Assembly (NCBI GenBank): GCA_019677205.1
Contig: JAAMXY010002048.1
Coordinates: 1 to 14,789, forward strand
Direction: 5' to 3'
From: Pinguiococcus pyrenoidosus
Lineage: Eukaryota > Sar > Pinguiophyceae > Pinguiochrysidales > Pinguiochrysidaceae
Length of the DNA stretch: 14,789 nt
Shown here: positions 1 to 8,660 of the stretch, piece after piece
Numbering within the stretch: position 1 is the stretch's first letter
How the letters are laid out: every line of letters begins with the position of its first letter
Program-made: the position numbers and the translations under genes
The notes under the pieces: model-generated
The model's input: only the letters and a program-made list of their open reading frames with translations
Databases searched by the model: none
What the model was told of the DNA's origin: nothing

Positions 1-5
1 CATGA

Positions 6-155
6 ACAACGACGGCCAGCCGCTCGAGCGGCGCATCGGGAGCACCCGGGGTCCACCGGGACGACGAGGACATCGCCAGTCGCATCCAATCTGTCATCCA
101 AGGCTTCATCATGCACAAGCATTCAGTTCGGAAGGCAACGGTCGGATGGTGCTAA
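6..155 (+). CDS. Possible C-terminal fragment of a gene entering from the left edge
   Basis: In the frame starting at base 6 about 49 codons are open and end at TAA (153-155). The translation begins Ser/Thr/Gly/Ala-rich and continues as a charged amphipathic stretch (DDEDIASRIQSVIQGFI, then basic residues). It looks more protein-like than the overlapping 101-codon frame at 2-307, which is Arg/Pro/His-rich. A TGA at 3-5 in the same frame means this could only be a last exon whose acceptor lies at or beyond the window edge, or chance. No domain is recognised. Confidence is low. Confidence 0.22.
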   Translation, partial: TTTASRSSGASGAPGVHRDDEDIASRIQSVIQGFIMHKHSVRKATVGWC

Positions 156-612
156 GTTTCCAGCAGCTGACTTACTCTGGCAGGCTTCGTGAGCTACTTC
201 AAAGCGTGTCTGGCTTCGGAACCACTGCGGTGCAGTTGAATCTGCTCCTCCAGAGACGAGATGGTTTACGGATACCTCTACAAGGCCTAGTCGGCTGTTT
301 CAAGTGAAGGCGAGGACGGGCCTTCAGCACACCTTATAATTTGGAGCCCACGAGGTTCAAATCGTCGCTGGATGATGGGGATTAACACAGGCAATTCGCT
401 GAATTGTTGCTTGAAAAACTTCTTTGGAGCAACTGACAATACTGAGAAGTTGACAGGGATCTTGTCCCACCGGACGGCGGCGAAATCTTGTAGGAAACGG
501 GACCGATCATGAGTGGGACAAACGATTGTGGTATCCAGCGAGGAGCTCCCTGTGGATGTATTTGGGAAACACTGTGGAGAGGGTGAAGAAAGCCACTTAT
601 AACTAGCTCTTC
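156..612. other. No gene seen
   Basis: No convincing reading frame, RNA gene or repeat was found here. On the minus strand it is the 3' flank of the 558-codon gene; I found no clear AATAAA-type signal (TTTATT on the plus strand) close to that stop. Confidence 0.4.
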
Positions 613-2289
613 TTATCGCTTCGTCGGTCTTTCTTCAGAACCTCGCGCGTATCCAGAATCCACTTCATCCGTCCTGCCTCGCTTTTGACTTGTACCAGCA
701 ATGTTTGAAACATTCGCCTCTGCGGCTGCGGGTCCATTGTACGAATCACAAAGAACCCGCAAGTCGTCAATGCGCATATGGCCCAATCCAACGTGAATCG
801 TACCGTTGACAATTTGGGTCTTGTCGTAACCGTACTTGCCTTCGCTAGCCGCAAAGTGAGCGCCGTCTGGAACATGTCGCGCAATTTCCTTCTGCACGCG
901 ATCGAGCAAGAAAGAGCGCGCCTTCCTCACCACACCAATGGCCTGCTTGAAAGCGTCATCATTCCATATGTCCTCAACATCGGTCGTCTTGACATATTCC
1001 GACAAGGATGAGGGGTAATGGCTCAAGACATACGAGACCAAAAGACCGTGGCTCGGGGACGACGAAATTTCGGAAAGTGGGAACTGAATTGAGGAAATGT
1101 CGTCTTCGTCCATTCGTCGGAGTAGAACCTCAATGCAGTCTTTGAACTCGCAGGTGAGGCGACCGATCTTGTCATTGTGGCCATTGCAGAGATCGGAAAT
1201 CGTCCTCAGTGCGCCATAACAGTTGACGCCGTGATTATTGCAAATCGTGAAGAAGTCAAACGTCTCCATTGCGACAATTTTCTCCGCGGCCTCGTTATCA
1301 ACTTGACTGAAAAAGTTGTCAACGCTAGCCTGAGACCCTATACAAAGGGAGTTGCCAGAAAAGATGGTCTCTCCCGAGGGATGGTTGGGGACCGTGTGCT
1401 GCATCTTTTTGTCCGGCCTCTGTTGAAATGTCATATCACCGGTCAAGTTCCCTCGATCATACTTGATAGCCCTCGTGACATAAACACATTTGCCAACTCT
1501 CGACGCGTCCGTGCCATAGTGGCCACATGTACCCACCACGCAATACTGAAATCCGTGGAACTTCTTTGCTCCTATCAGAAACTCGTTGAATTTTAACAGA
1601 AACCCGATGTCGCTTTCGTTGATGCATTTGCAAGCGAAGCAATAATGCTTTCCTTGATGACGAAAGATGAAGACGTCGAACTCGACCTCATCATCGGCAT
1701 AGCTCATCTTCTTCACGAAGTATTGCTGCTTCAGAAACAGTTCCCTGAAATGACTGATGCGCCCCCCACTTCTAGTCACCGTAGCCGCCAAGGAATCAGA
1801 AAACTGACCCTTATCACGACAATACTTCAAAAACTGCTCGATGTGGATCCCTTCCCACCCAAACTTGGCCACCCATTTCACAAGTGAAGGGTGAGAGTAG
1901 AGCTCCTCGTTTCTGCTAACCGCGTCGATGGGGAACAGAGTGGTGAATAAGTAGTGGATGAACTTGTTGTACTCGAACAATTTGGGAAAGATGAGGAAAA
2001 ACATCACGCCCAGAAGAAAAGTCCAGCGTGAACAAACTGCCGAGTTCTGGAAAAGTTGTGGCCAAATGTGTTGGATTGAGTCCTGACGAGGCGTACTTTC
2101 CGAAGATAGCAGCGATCGAGTCTTCGTCCACTGTTTCTGTTGTGCTTCACGGCTTCTCTTACACTCGACGTCCGGCATCGACGTCCAGCAAAAGCTTAAA
2201 TCCACGCAGCCTTCGCCTTCCGAGCGGCTGAGCTCAAGGTGGAATCTCGCGAACCGAAAATGGACGCGCTTGATTGGGCCAGAAATCAT
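613..2289 (-). CDS. Hypothetical protein, 558 codons, with possible degenerate PD-(D/E)XK-like core and basic tail
   Basis: I do not recognise a family. The frame is open from ATG at 2289 to the stop at 613. Residues about 105-530 look like a globular protein. Around residues 201-222 an acidic pair (E203, D205) in a predicted strand is followed by a second strand ending F-A-C-K (K221). This layout resembles the D...ExK core of restriction-endonuclease-like folds, but the ExK glutamate position is Ala219, so any such domain would probably be inactive; this is inference only. The last 25 residues contain SQKRGR and RPTKR, resembling a nuclear localisation signal. The first ~100 residues are doubtful: they are compositionally odd, and residues 89-103 (WTFLLGVMFFLIFPK) may be a membrane helix or a translated pyrimidine tract of an intron. 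The true start may lie elsewhere. The ORF is reliable, its N-terminus is not. Confidence 0.6.
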   Translation of the reverse strand: MISGPIKRVHFRFARFHLELSRSEGEGCVDLSFCWTSMPDVECKRSREAQQKQWTKTRSLLSSESTPRQDSIQHIWPQLFQNSAVCSRWTFLLGVMFFLIFPKLFEYNKFIHYLFTTLFPIDAVSRNEELYSHPSLVKWVAKFGWEGIHIEQFLKYCRDKGQFSDSLAATVTRSGGRISHFRELFLKQQYFVKKMSYADDEVEFDVFIFRHQGKHYCFACKCINESDIGFLLKFNEFLIGAKKFHGFQYCVVGTCGHYGTDASRVGKCVYVTRAIKYDRGNLTGDMTFQQRPDKKMQHTVPNHPSGETIFSGNSLCIGSQASVDNFFSQVDNEAAEKIVAMETFDFFTICNNHGVNCYGALRTISDLCNGHNDKIGRLTCEFKDCIEVLLRRMDEDDISSIQFPLSEISSSPSHGLLVSYVLSHYPSSLSEYVKTTDVEDIWNDDAFKQAIGVVRKARSFLLDRVQKEIARHVPDGAHFAASEGKYGYDKTQIVNGTIHVGLGHMRIDDLRVLCDSYNGPAAAEANVSNIAGTSQKRGRTDEVDSGYARGSEERPTKR

Positions 2290-3069
2290 CGGAACTCTTC
2301 GGCGAGGCCTTTAGAGGATACATGATTGGACAAAATCCAATAGCTACTTCACGATATTTTACTAAATCTCCAAAAGCAAATTGTAAAAGCCATTGATTTT
2401 AGTCGAAATTTCACTTCGTCCAACTCTCTCCTCTGAGCAGCTAAAGCTAGCTTTCATAAGGTAGGTGGGGTGAGAAAGATAGCCCTAAGCCAGTCAGAAG
2501 CGAGCTAGCGAGCGAGGTATTTCTGTATCGTAAAGCTTCGTCGGTACGAATCCTCGCTCTGGGGACGGTGGGCGGGATTAAAACTTTTTGGTAGAACGCG
2601 AACAGCGGAGAGAGCGTCCTCAACGGAAGCGAAGACACGAATGGATGGCTCTTAAGCGATCTTGACTGGTCCTTTCAAAACGTCGATCTCCCGGATTTTG
2701 GCGCCACCCGGAACCGACGTTGTCCCGTATCGATCGTGTGTCTTCCTTCTTGAAATTTGAATGCGTGAACTATTGCATAGTAACGCTATGAAACACTGTA
2801 CATAGAGAACAGGTGCTACAGCTGCGACCAAGCACTCCATCCGTCACAACAATTCAAACCATCCCAGATCGTCCTTCTTACCGTTGCAGAGAATGGGCAA
2901 CCCTAAGAAATACGCCCGAACGAAGTTTTGCCGGTTGCAGGCTACATTAACCATGCAATGTTTCCAAGGAATTCGACCATTCTGCTGAGTGTGAAAGTCG
3001 CATCGAGAAAGATTTGGAGGCATTCGGAACTTGACGCTCCATGTTCATTCTCTACATGCTGCGCTTGAA
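2290..3069. other. Intergenic region, no gene seen
   Basis: This 780-bp stretch separates two minus-strand genes, so it should hold the upstream region of the 558-codon gene and the 3' flank of the ankyrin/GTPase gene. Only short frames of about 60 codons occur and none looks like protein. A perfect 12-bp palindrome (AAAGCTAGCTTT, 2443-2454) is present. A tRNA T-arm-like string near 2541-2556 does not belong to a foldable tRNA. Confidence 0.4.
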
Positions 3070-6000
3070 CTAGGATCTTCTCGGATTGGAGCTCTTTTCT
3101 TCCTCCGCAACCTCCACGCGACGTCGCTTTTCAGGGGAAATTTTGGAACGGTCCGACGAGCTCCTTCCACGCTTGCTCGATTCACTTTCAACCGTTTGCC
3201 TGGTGGGCTCCAGAACCTCGCGCGTGGCGACGTTGTCTGTTGTGAAAGACCCAGACTTCAACGTTGACGCTGTAGGATTTTGCCACATCGTGCATTGTCC
3301 ACTTGTACTACAGAGCTTACAGCGCGGTACCAAAGATGCCCTCGCTTGATGGGAGGAAAGGTGACCCTTTCCAGAATCTAGAATCGTCTTTCCGCTTTCA
3401 AGGAACGCATCTTCGCTGTGCAAGTCGTACTCAAACATCTCGGGTCCCATTCGTTGGATGGTGGATGCCCGTCTCATCCAGCGACCGAATTGTCGCAATA
3501 CTTGTAATAGTACGCAAGCGTAACGAGAGGGTTCCTCTTCATCAGTCACGATGAACCCATCGACCTGGTCATTACGTGCCCACACCCACATCATCCATGC
3601 AACAGCAATACCCTTTTCGTCATGGAGCATCTGACAGTGTGCGAACGCCTCGCTTCCATATTGAAGCTTCACCGAATTCCGTTGCAATGTCAGTGATATG
3701 CCTCTCTTTTCGGGACAGGGAAAGGCTTTCACCACTCGCACCATGAACCGCGAAAAGCTCCCAGGTGGAAAGATGCTCCAAGAGGTGCGGCCTCTGTTGC
3801 GCCGAAGATCCTTGAGAGACAGGATATAGCCGTGGTAATTGCCCTTCTCCCAGCGACCATCTCTTCGAAGGGATGGGATGCTCCGGCAAAGGAGCTCCTT
3901 ACCAGACATGTCTTCCTTGTCCTCTGTACCACCACCTCCTTCGCGAGCTCCTCGGTCTGAGCATAACCAGGAGGTGCGATCTAGACTGTGAAAGAGAGTC
4001 GGAATCCAGATCTCTTCCTCTTGGTCTGCGGTCTTGATGCAAGCACACAAGTCCATGTCCCCCATCAGATCAACGAGCATCTCAAGGATTTTTGTTCTCG
4101 CTTGAGGGTTCATGGCGGATGCTATGTTTCCTAGCGCGCCGCTCAGTACATCCCTTACAGCCCTTCGATCCATGGACAAGTCTCGTAGAACGCGCCCCCC
4201 CCATTCCTCCGGCTTGAAGAACTCGCCCAGCACCGTACTGCAAAACCAAGTCGGGTTCCAAATAACCGCGTCCACTTTCTGGACTCCCCTTGCATGTTGG
4301 TCCTCATGGCTTTGTTGAAACTTTAGAAGCACCAAACCACATCGCTCCATGTACGCGAGAAGAGCATCGACGGCTGCGTCACTCAATTCGCCAATATCCT
4401 CACGCACAATTTCCTTCACTTTGGCTCGAGCCTCGTCGGCTGGTTCCAGAAGGGCTTTCTCCTGAAACTCTTCCACTGCGCGAAAGAGAGCCATGCAAAG
4501 CTCTGGCATCGTGGTCAGGTCAGCTGCAAGCGCATCAGTGTTGTGGATTTTCCGCCAGGCATCTGCCATGGTGCGAACGAGTTCTGCTGTGCCGCTAGGG
4601 TGGGTCCTCCATTCGCTCGATGGTGGGCAGTTCAGCACGATAGGATCTCTTGTAGCAAACTTTAGCCTGGCCGATGACGGAGATGGAGCCCCTTCATAGT
4701 CGCGCATGACGCCTTCGACTTTTTTTTGGTAAGCAGCGACGTCCTCTTCGCTGGCTCCATCGAATACGTTCAACACAACGACCATTGGATTCCACAGATC
4801 AGGATTCGCAACAGCACTCACCAACGAGATCCAGTGCTTCAATTCCCTTATGCAGGATTCTTTAGTTGTCGGCTCAACGAAGAGCGTCCGCTGACCAGAC
4901 CGAATACCAGATGGACAGACCGGGATGACGACTACGTAAATGGACAACGGATAGCTCAACAGGTTGCCATACAGTACTTGGAACTCCTGCTGACCACCGT
5001 GGTCAAAGAGCTGCGCTTGAAATGAGATGGCCTCGTCAACATCCGTCACTTGTTCACCATCCTGTGGATCGAGACGGCAGATCTCCACGCCCCGCGTTCG
5101 GGTCGCGATGTACTCTCCGCCAACAAACCTTTCCACGGCGTCTGAGTCACCAAGCAGCTGGTGACGTAGCAGCGTTTTCCCCGACCCACCAGGGCCACAG
5201 AGGTGTACTCTTGCATACGGGATCGGAGTGCGGCGCAAGAGCGAGTTTGCTGCGGGATTCTTCAGGATGTCAAGGTTTAACGAGGAGGCAGAATCTAACC
5301 CCTCCAACCTCTTTCGTACAAGGTCAAGTGCAACTCCATGGTCGCCATCGGTTGCCAGAAGAAGTTCGACAGCCTTAGATCTATCCCGCTGTACAATATC
5401 CGCATCGTCAATTGCAAGGACATTGAGAATTTCCTGGAACAGGGCATCGCTTCCGCTTTGAGCAACTTTATGCAGAATTGTCGCCTTGCAGGTTAGTCCA
5501 TATTTGGAACGATACTCTCCAAACGGAAACCGGTCAGTCGAGAGTTCTGCACCATGGTCAAGCAGGCGACGGAATATGTCTGAGCTGTTCGTCATGGCCG
5601 CAAGCGCCAAGGCGCTCCAGCCATTGACAACATCGTTCAGCTTGCCGAGATCGGCCATTTGGCCGCAATAAGCTGACACCTCGTCCAAGCTCCCCTTGAG
5701 CGTCAACCTTTGGAGTGGTGTCCATCCGCCCGCCTCTAAGGATTCAACTTTGGCCTTTGACTCCAGCAGAAGAGACATTACACCACCAAATCCATTCAGA
5801 ACAGCAATGTGAAGTGGTGTCGATCCATGCTTGTTCGCCGCCTCCTTGTTCGCCCCACGGTCTAGCAAGGCTTGCACCACCTCCAGATGGCCTTTTTCAG
5901 CTGCAATGTGGAGTGGCGTCCATCCATCGTTGCTCGCCGCCTCCTTGTTGGCCCCACGGTCTAGCAAGGCTTGCACCACCTCCAGGTCACCTTCATCAGC

Positions 6001-7101
6001 TGCACTGTTGAGTGGCGTCCATCCATCGTTGCTCGCCGCCTCCTTGTTGGCCCCACGGTCTAGCAAGGCTTGCACCACCTCCAGGTGGCCTTTTCCAGCT
6101 GCATTGTGGAGTGGCGTCCATCCATCGTTGCTCGCCGCCTCCTTGTTCGCCCCACGGTCTAGCAAGGCTTGCACCACCTCCAGGCGGCCGTTCTCAGCTG
6201 CAATGTGGAGTGGCGTCCATCCATCGTTGCTCGCCGCCTCCTTGTTGGCCCCACGGTCTAGCAAGGCTTGCACCACCTCCAGGTGGCCTTTCTCAGCTGC
6301 AATGTGGAGTGGCGTCCATCCATCGTTGCTCGCCGCCTCCTTGTTGGCCCCACGGTCTAGCAAGGCTTGCACCACCTCCAGGTGGCCGTTCATAGCTGCA
6401 CTAAAGAGTGGCGTCAAACCATTCTTATCCGCGGCTTCCTTGTTGGCCCCACGGTCTAGCAAGGCTTGCACCACCTCCAGGTGACCTACAGCAGCTGCAA
6501 CGTTGACTGGCGTCCAATCACCGTTGTTCGCCGCTTCCTTGTTCGCCCCACGGTCTAGCAAGGCTTGCACCACCTCCAGATGGCCGTTCCTAGCTGCACT
6601 AAAGAGTGGCGTCAAACCATTCATATCCGCGGCTTCTTTGTTAGCCCCACGGTCTAGCAAAGCTAGCACTATTTCCAAGTGCCCTTCCCAAGAAGCAACA
6701 CTGAGCGGAGTGTCCTCATTCATGTTTACAGCCTCCATGTTGGCCCCACGGTCAAGCAAAGCTTGCACTACCTCCAGGTGGCCTTTTCCAGCTGCCTTGT
6801 GGAGTGGCGTCACTCCACCCTTCTGCGCCGGCTCCTTATCGGCTCCACGGGGTAGTAAGGCCTGCGACACCGTCAAACAGCCGTACCAAAATGCGAAATC
6901 AAGTGGTGTCCATGTGTATCCCCTCTCTTTCGCCTCCTTGTCCGCCCCCTCCGCAACCAACCTCACCACCTCTTCCACATTCCCCCTTTCCGCCGCATCG
7001 TGAAGCGGCGTGCGAGACATGCCCGGAACGCCACGCTGCGTCTGAAAAGCACCCTTGGCGCGAGCCAACTCAGCGAAAGTCTTGAAAGCATTCTCAACCA
7101 T
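3070..7101 (-). CDS. Ankyrin-repeat Roc-COR GTPase (ROCO family, no kinase)
   Basis: The frame codes for 1343 residues without interruption from ATG at 7101. About 15 ankyrin repeats fill residues 29-520, most reading TPLHxAAxxGHLEVVQALLDR and expected to bind protein partners. A Roc (Ras of complex) GTPase follows: P-loop GPGGSGKT at 636-643, a switch threonine near 669 (TRGVEI), DHGG at 700-703, and a G4-like NVFD at 778-781 where Val replaces the usual Lys. COR follows from about 865, with winged-helix-like WNPTWF at 948-953 and WIPTLF at 1032-1037, and a second half beginning IFPPGSFSRF. No kinase follows, unlike LRRK proteins. The C-terminus has a C-x2-C-x5-C group (1261-1270) and basic clusters SKRGR and EKRRR resembling a nuclear localisation signal. 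Known ROCO proteins are signalling GTPases or scaffolds that work as dimers through COR; the ligand is unknown here. No intron is needed. Confidence 0.9.
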   Translation of the reverse strand: MVENAFKTFAELARAKGAFQTQRGVPGMSRTPLHDAAERGNVEEVVRLVAEGADKEAKERGYTWTPLDFAFWYGCLTVSQALLPRGADKEPAQKGGVTPLHKAAGKGHLEVVQALLDRGANMEAVNMNEDTPLSVASWEGHLEIVLALLDRGANKEAADMNGLTPLFSAARNGHLEVVQALLDRGANKEAANNGDWTPVNVAAAVGHLEVVQALLDRGANKEAADKNGLTPLFSAAMNGHLEVVQALLDRGANKEAASNDGWTPLHIAAEKGHLEVVQALLDRGANKEAASNDGWTPLHIAAENGRLEVVQALLDRGANKEAASNDGWTPLHNAAGKGHLEVVQALLDRGANKEAASNDGWTPLNSAADEGDLEVVQALLDRGANKEAASNDGWTPLHIAAEKGHLEVVQALLDRGANKEAANKHGSTPLHIAVLNGFGGVMSLLLESKAKVESLEAGGWTPLQRLTLKGSLDEVSAYCGQMADLGKLNDVVNGWSALALAAMTNSSDIFRRLLDHGAELSTDRFPFGEYRSKYGLTCKATILHKVAQSGSDALFQEILNVLAIDDADIVQRDRSKAVELLLATDGDHGVALDLVRKRLEGLDSASSLNLDILKNPAANSLLRRTPIPYARVHLCGPGGSGKTLLRHQLLGDSDAVERFVGGEYIATRTRGVEICRLDPQDGEQVTDVDEAISFQAQLFDHGGQQEFQVLYGNLLSYPLSIYVVVIPVCPSGIRSGQRTLFVEPTTKESCIRELKHWISLVSAVANPDLWNPMVVVLNVFDGASEEDVAAYQKKVEGVMRDYEGAPSPSSARLKFATRDPIVLNCPPSSEWRTHPSGTAELVRTMADAWRKIHNTDALAADLTTMPELCMALFRAVEEFQEKALLEPADEARAKVKEIVREDIGELSDAAVDALLAYMERCGLVLLKFQQSHEDQHARGVQKVDAVIWNPTWFCSTVLGEFFKPEEWGGRVLRDLSMDRRAVRDVLSGALGNIASAMNPQARTKILEMLVDLMGDMDLCACIKTADQEEEIWIPTLFHSLDRTSWLCSDRGAREGGGGTEDKEDMSGKELLCRSIPSLRRDGRWEKGNYHGYILSLKDLRRNRGRTSWSIFPPGSFSRFMVRVVKAFPCPEKRGISLTLQRNSVKLQYGSEAFAHCQMLHDEKGIAVAWMMWVWARNDQVDGFIVTDEEEPSRYACVLLQVLRQFGRWMRRASTIQRMGPEMFEYDLHSEDAFLESGKTILDSGKGHLSSHQARASLVPRCKLCSTSGQCTMWQNPTASTLKSGSFTTDNVATREVLEPTRQTVESESSKRGRSSSDRSKISPEKRRRVEVAEEEKSSNPRRS
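5827..6321 (-). repeat. Nearly identical 99-bp tandem units within the ankyrin array
   Basis: Five consecutive 99-bp units code residues 261-425. They differ mainly at the two or three variable codons after TPLH and before LEVV. The string ccacggtctagcaaggcttg recurs at exactly 99-bp spacing (5855, 5954 and 6053, and onward). Units further out (to about 6800) and at the left edge are more diverged. The pattern fits recent unequal exchange or gene conversion while the exposed residues vary. Confidence 0.9.
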
Positions 7102-7303
7102 TAGCCGTCGCAGTGCGAAAAGAGCCCTCCATTCAGCGCGTCATCCTTTTTCATTGCATACAGTTTGAAGATTCCTTCTGCGCCCCTCCCATATATACAA
7201 GGACTCGGATTCGTCAATTGCCTTCCATTTCGTACGTTGATTGGCTTAGAAAGATATACTGCAGCAGCAGCTCCTACCTCTTCGGACCTCTTTAGAGTTT
7301 CAT
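7102..7303. other. Upstream region of the ankyrin/GTPase gene
   Basis: This 202-bp stretch lies directly upstream of the ATG at 7101 and should contain its promoter and 5' leader. A TATA-like ATATATA lies on the plus strand near 7191-7197, about 90 bp upstream of the ATG, and reads TATATAT on the minus strand. No other signal stands out. Confidence 0.25.
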
Positions 7304-7962
7304 CTAATGCTCCAATGAAGTCTTCGGCCTTGGTGTTTCAGCTCCAAACACATCATCTGCTCCTTTTGCTGGATCGGATTGCATCAGACTGCTCGCCAAA
7401 TCTGCGGAATCGAGGCGGGTAAGGGGTGCATCTATCTGTGAGCGTCCTCCCACAACCCATATTTTATGTCCTACCAGAGTAATTTGATGCAAGCCAATCC
7501 CAGAAAACCAGAATACCTTCTGTCGGCGAAGGCGCCCCTTATTCGCTTCTGTGGCGATGGTCAAACAGCTCATTCGTCCGCGGATAAACCTTCTAGAGCA
7601 ATGTTCTGGAAGTAGAATTATACTTAAACCAATGAACGCTTCCATGGCCTCAGAGTGTCGTAGAAGACACGCCTATTCAAACCAATCACGGCAGCTCTAG
7701 TGATATCTTTCTTCGAGGCTTGAGCGGATGGGCCCGCTGGTATGTTTCACGTTCACCATCGCGCCTTGCCGCAGCAGCAAGGAGAACAAGAAGTACGTAG
7801 GCGGAAGAATGCCATGGCATGGGTACGTGTGGAGTTCGCTGACGGTATGGTCATGAATTTCGACAGATCGCGTGTTGATAAGGTCATCCCAAAGTGAACG
7901 GGTCACGCTTCCTATATGGCCACCTTCACCGCTCTGTCTCCAACGCAAACGTACATGCCTTG
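7304..7962 (-). pseudogene. Broken kelch-like beta-propeller fragment
   Basis: Two minus-strand frames carry kelch-like pieces that do not join in one frame. At 7439-7495 the translation reads GLHQITLVGHKIWVVGGRS, matching the kelch pattern of His, hydrophobic strand, aromatic and Gly-Gly. It is followed by an ordinary tail to a stop at 7304. In another frame at about 7790-7890, W-D-D-L-I and SELHTYPCHGILPP resemble the loop and strand between kelch blades. A complete propeller has four to seven blades; only one or two can be seen. I could not find introns that join the pieces, so decay is more likely than splicing. Confidence in the kelch relation is moderate and in the exact limits low. Confidence 0.35.
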
Positions 7963-8361
7963 CTCCATGTGATCGCAGTTCGCCACAGTGGTGGAGGCCC
8001 AATCTTTCAGAATGTCAGCATCAGACATTCCCGCTTGCGTGTTGTCATCTTTAGCATCTGCTTCAAGCGCGTCTCTGCTCTCGGCCTCGTCGCCGCCTCT
8101 ATTGGGGTCCATACGCACTTGGCAGAAACCCTCGTCACCATCGACCTCATCAACTCCCTTTTGTGCTCCTGCTGAATGCTGCTCGTCGAGGGCATCTTGC
8201 GAATCACGCGCAGGCTCGCTCTCCTTGCCGTCGTCTAGCAATGATATGGAAGGACGATCTCTCACGAGCGGCTCACCTATCGTGTCTGTCGCAAGCTCTC
8301 CTGTCGGATCTTTCGCAGGCGCCTTCGACTCGGATGCGCTTCCTTCGGACGAAGAAAGCAC
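7912..8361 (-). pseudogene. Acidic, low-complexity protein fragment
   Basis: About 149 codons are open on the minus strand, rich in Asp, Glu, Ser and Ala, ending YVCVGDRAVKVAI at 7912. The ORF has no ATG at its upstream end (the first possible start codon is GTG), so it is an exon or a fragment. The segment LLDDGKESEPARDSQDAL (translated from 8151-8238 with what follows) reappears almost unchanged on the plus strand at 8661-8745. The fragment may be the N-terminal part of the same broken gene as the kelch-like pieces downstream. Its function is unknown. Confidence 0.35.
8151..8235 (+). repeat. 85-bp inverted repeat, left arm
   Basis: This arm matches the reverse complement of 8661-8745 at 82 of 85 positions by eye. 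Both arms code the same DDGKESEPARDxQDALDEQHxAGAQKG stretch, so the pair is two oppositely oriented copies of one coding segment about 425 bp apart. Confidence 0.9.
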
Positions 8362-8536
8362 CGCTGCGATCGATTCTGATGCGCTTCAGCACGAACAGCA
8401 TTTCGCCCCACCCATCCTCAGCAAGCTGGAGGATAAGCTGGATAGGCTTGGAATCAAGGGGGACACAGAGGATAGGGAGGCAACGCAGGATAGCGACGAA
8501 ATCGCCGGTCAACGTCAAGAGAGGGCCGAGAAGTGA
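8320..8536 (+). pseudogene. Acidic protein fragment, plus strand copy
   Basis: The plus-strand frame ending at TGA (8534-8536) reads DSDALPSDEESTAAIDSDAL, then EQHFAPPILSKLEDKLDRLG and a charged tail QRQERAEK. The first part matches the fragment at 8610-8650 with a clean one-codon difference, which suggests a real coding history on this strand. Upstream of about 8320 the better coding sense switches to the minus strand, so this is probably a rearrangement joint and not a complete gene. It might be a final exon. No function can be assigned. Confidence 0.35.
8333..8370 (+). repeat. Short direct repeat, copy 1
   Basis: This 38-bp unit (gatgcgcttccttcggacga and onward) matches 8616-8650 with few substitutions and one 3-bp difference that keeps the frame (STAAI versus STAM). 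Confidence 0.8.
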
Positions 8537-8615
8537 GGGCGCACGGTCTGATGTAGCTCCACGATAGTAGAGTGCAGGGACCTTAAACAATCAACCTTGA
8601 TTAAAAAAAAATTCT

Positions 8616-8650
8616 GATGCACTTCCTTCGGACGAAGAATCCACTGCGAT
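8616..8650 (+). repeat. Short direct repeat, copy 2
   Basis: This 35-bp partner of 8333-8370 lies just after the poly(A) run at 8603-8611. Confidence 0.8.
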
Positions 8651-8660
8651 GAGCAATTCT

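Noticed and set aside
2-307. Plus-strand ORF of 101 codons at the left edge
   Set aside because: Composition (Arg, Pro, His rich) is not protein-like, and the overlapping frame at 6-155 reads better.
1972-2162. A 191-nt intron in the 558-codon gene from GTAAGAG to TTCGAG
   Set aside because: The donor and acceptor signals look good, but joining them does not connect either upstream frame having a start to the downstream frame.
2541-2556. String ggtacgaatcctcgc resembling a tRNA T-arm
   Set aside because: No matching acceptor, D or anticodon stems can be folded around it, and the T-loop consensus GGTTCGA is not met.
5831-6484. Plus-strand ORF of 217 codons with repeated LLAPRSSKACTTSR
   Set aside because: It is the antisense shadow of the 99-bp ankyrin repeats; its repetitiveness comes from the minus-strand gene.
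5827-6800. CRISPR-like regular spacing of repeats
   Set aside because: The 99-bp period is exactly 33 codons of ankyrin repeat with conserved protein sequence, in a eukaryotic gene; there are no spacers.
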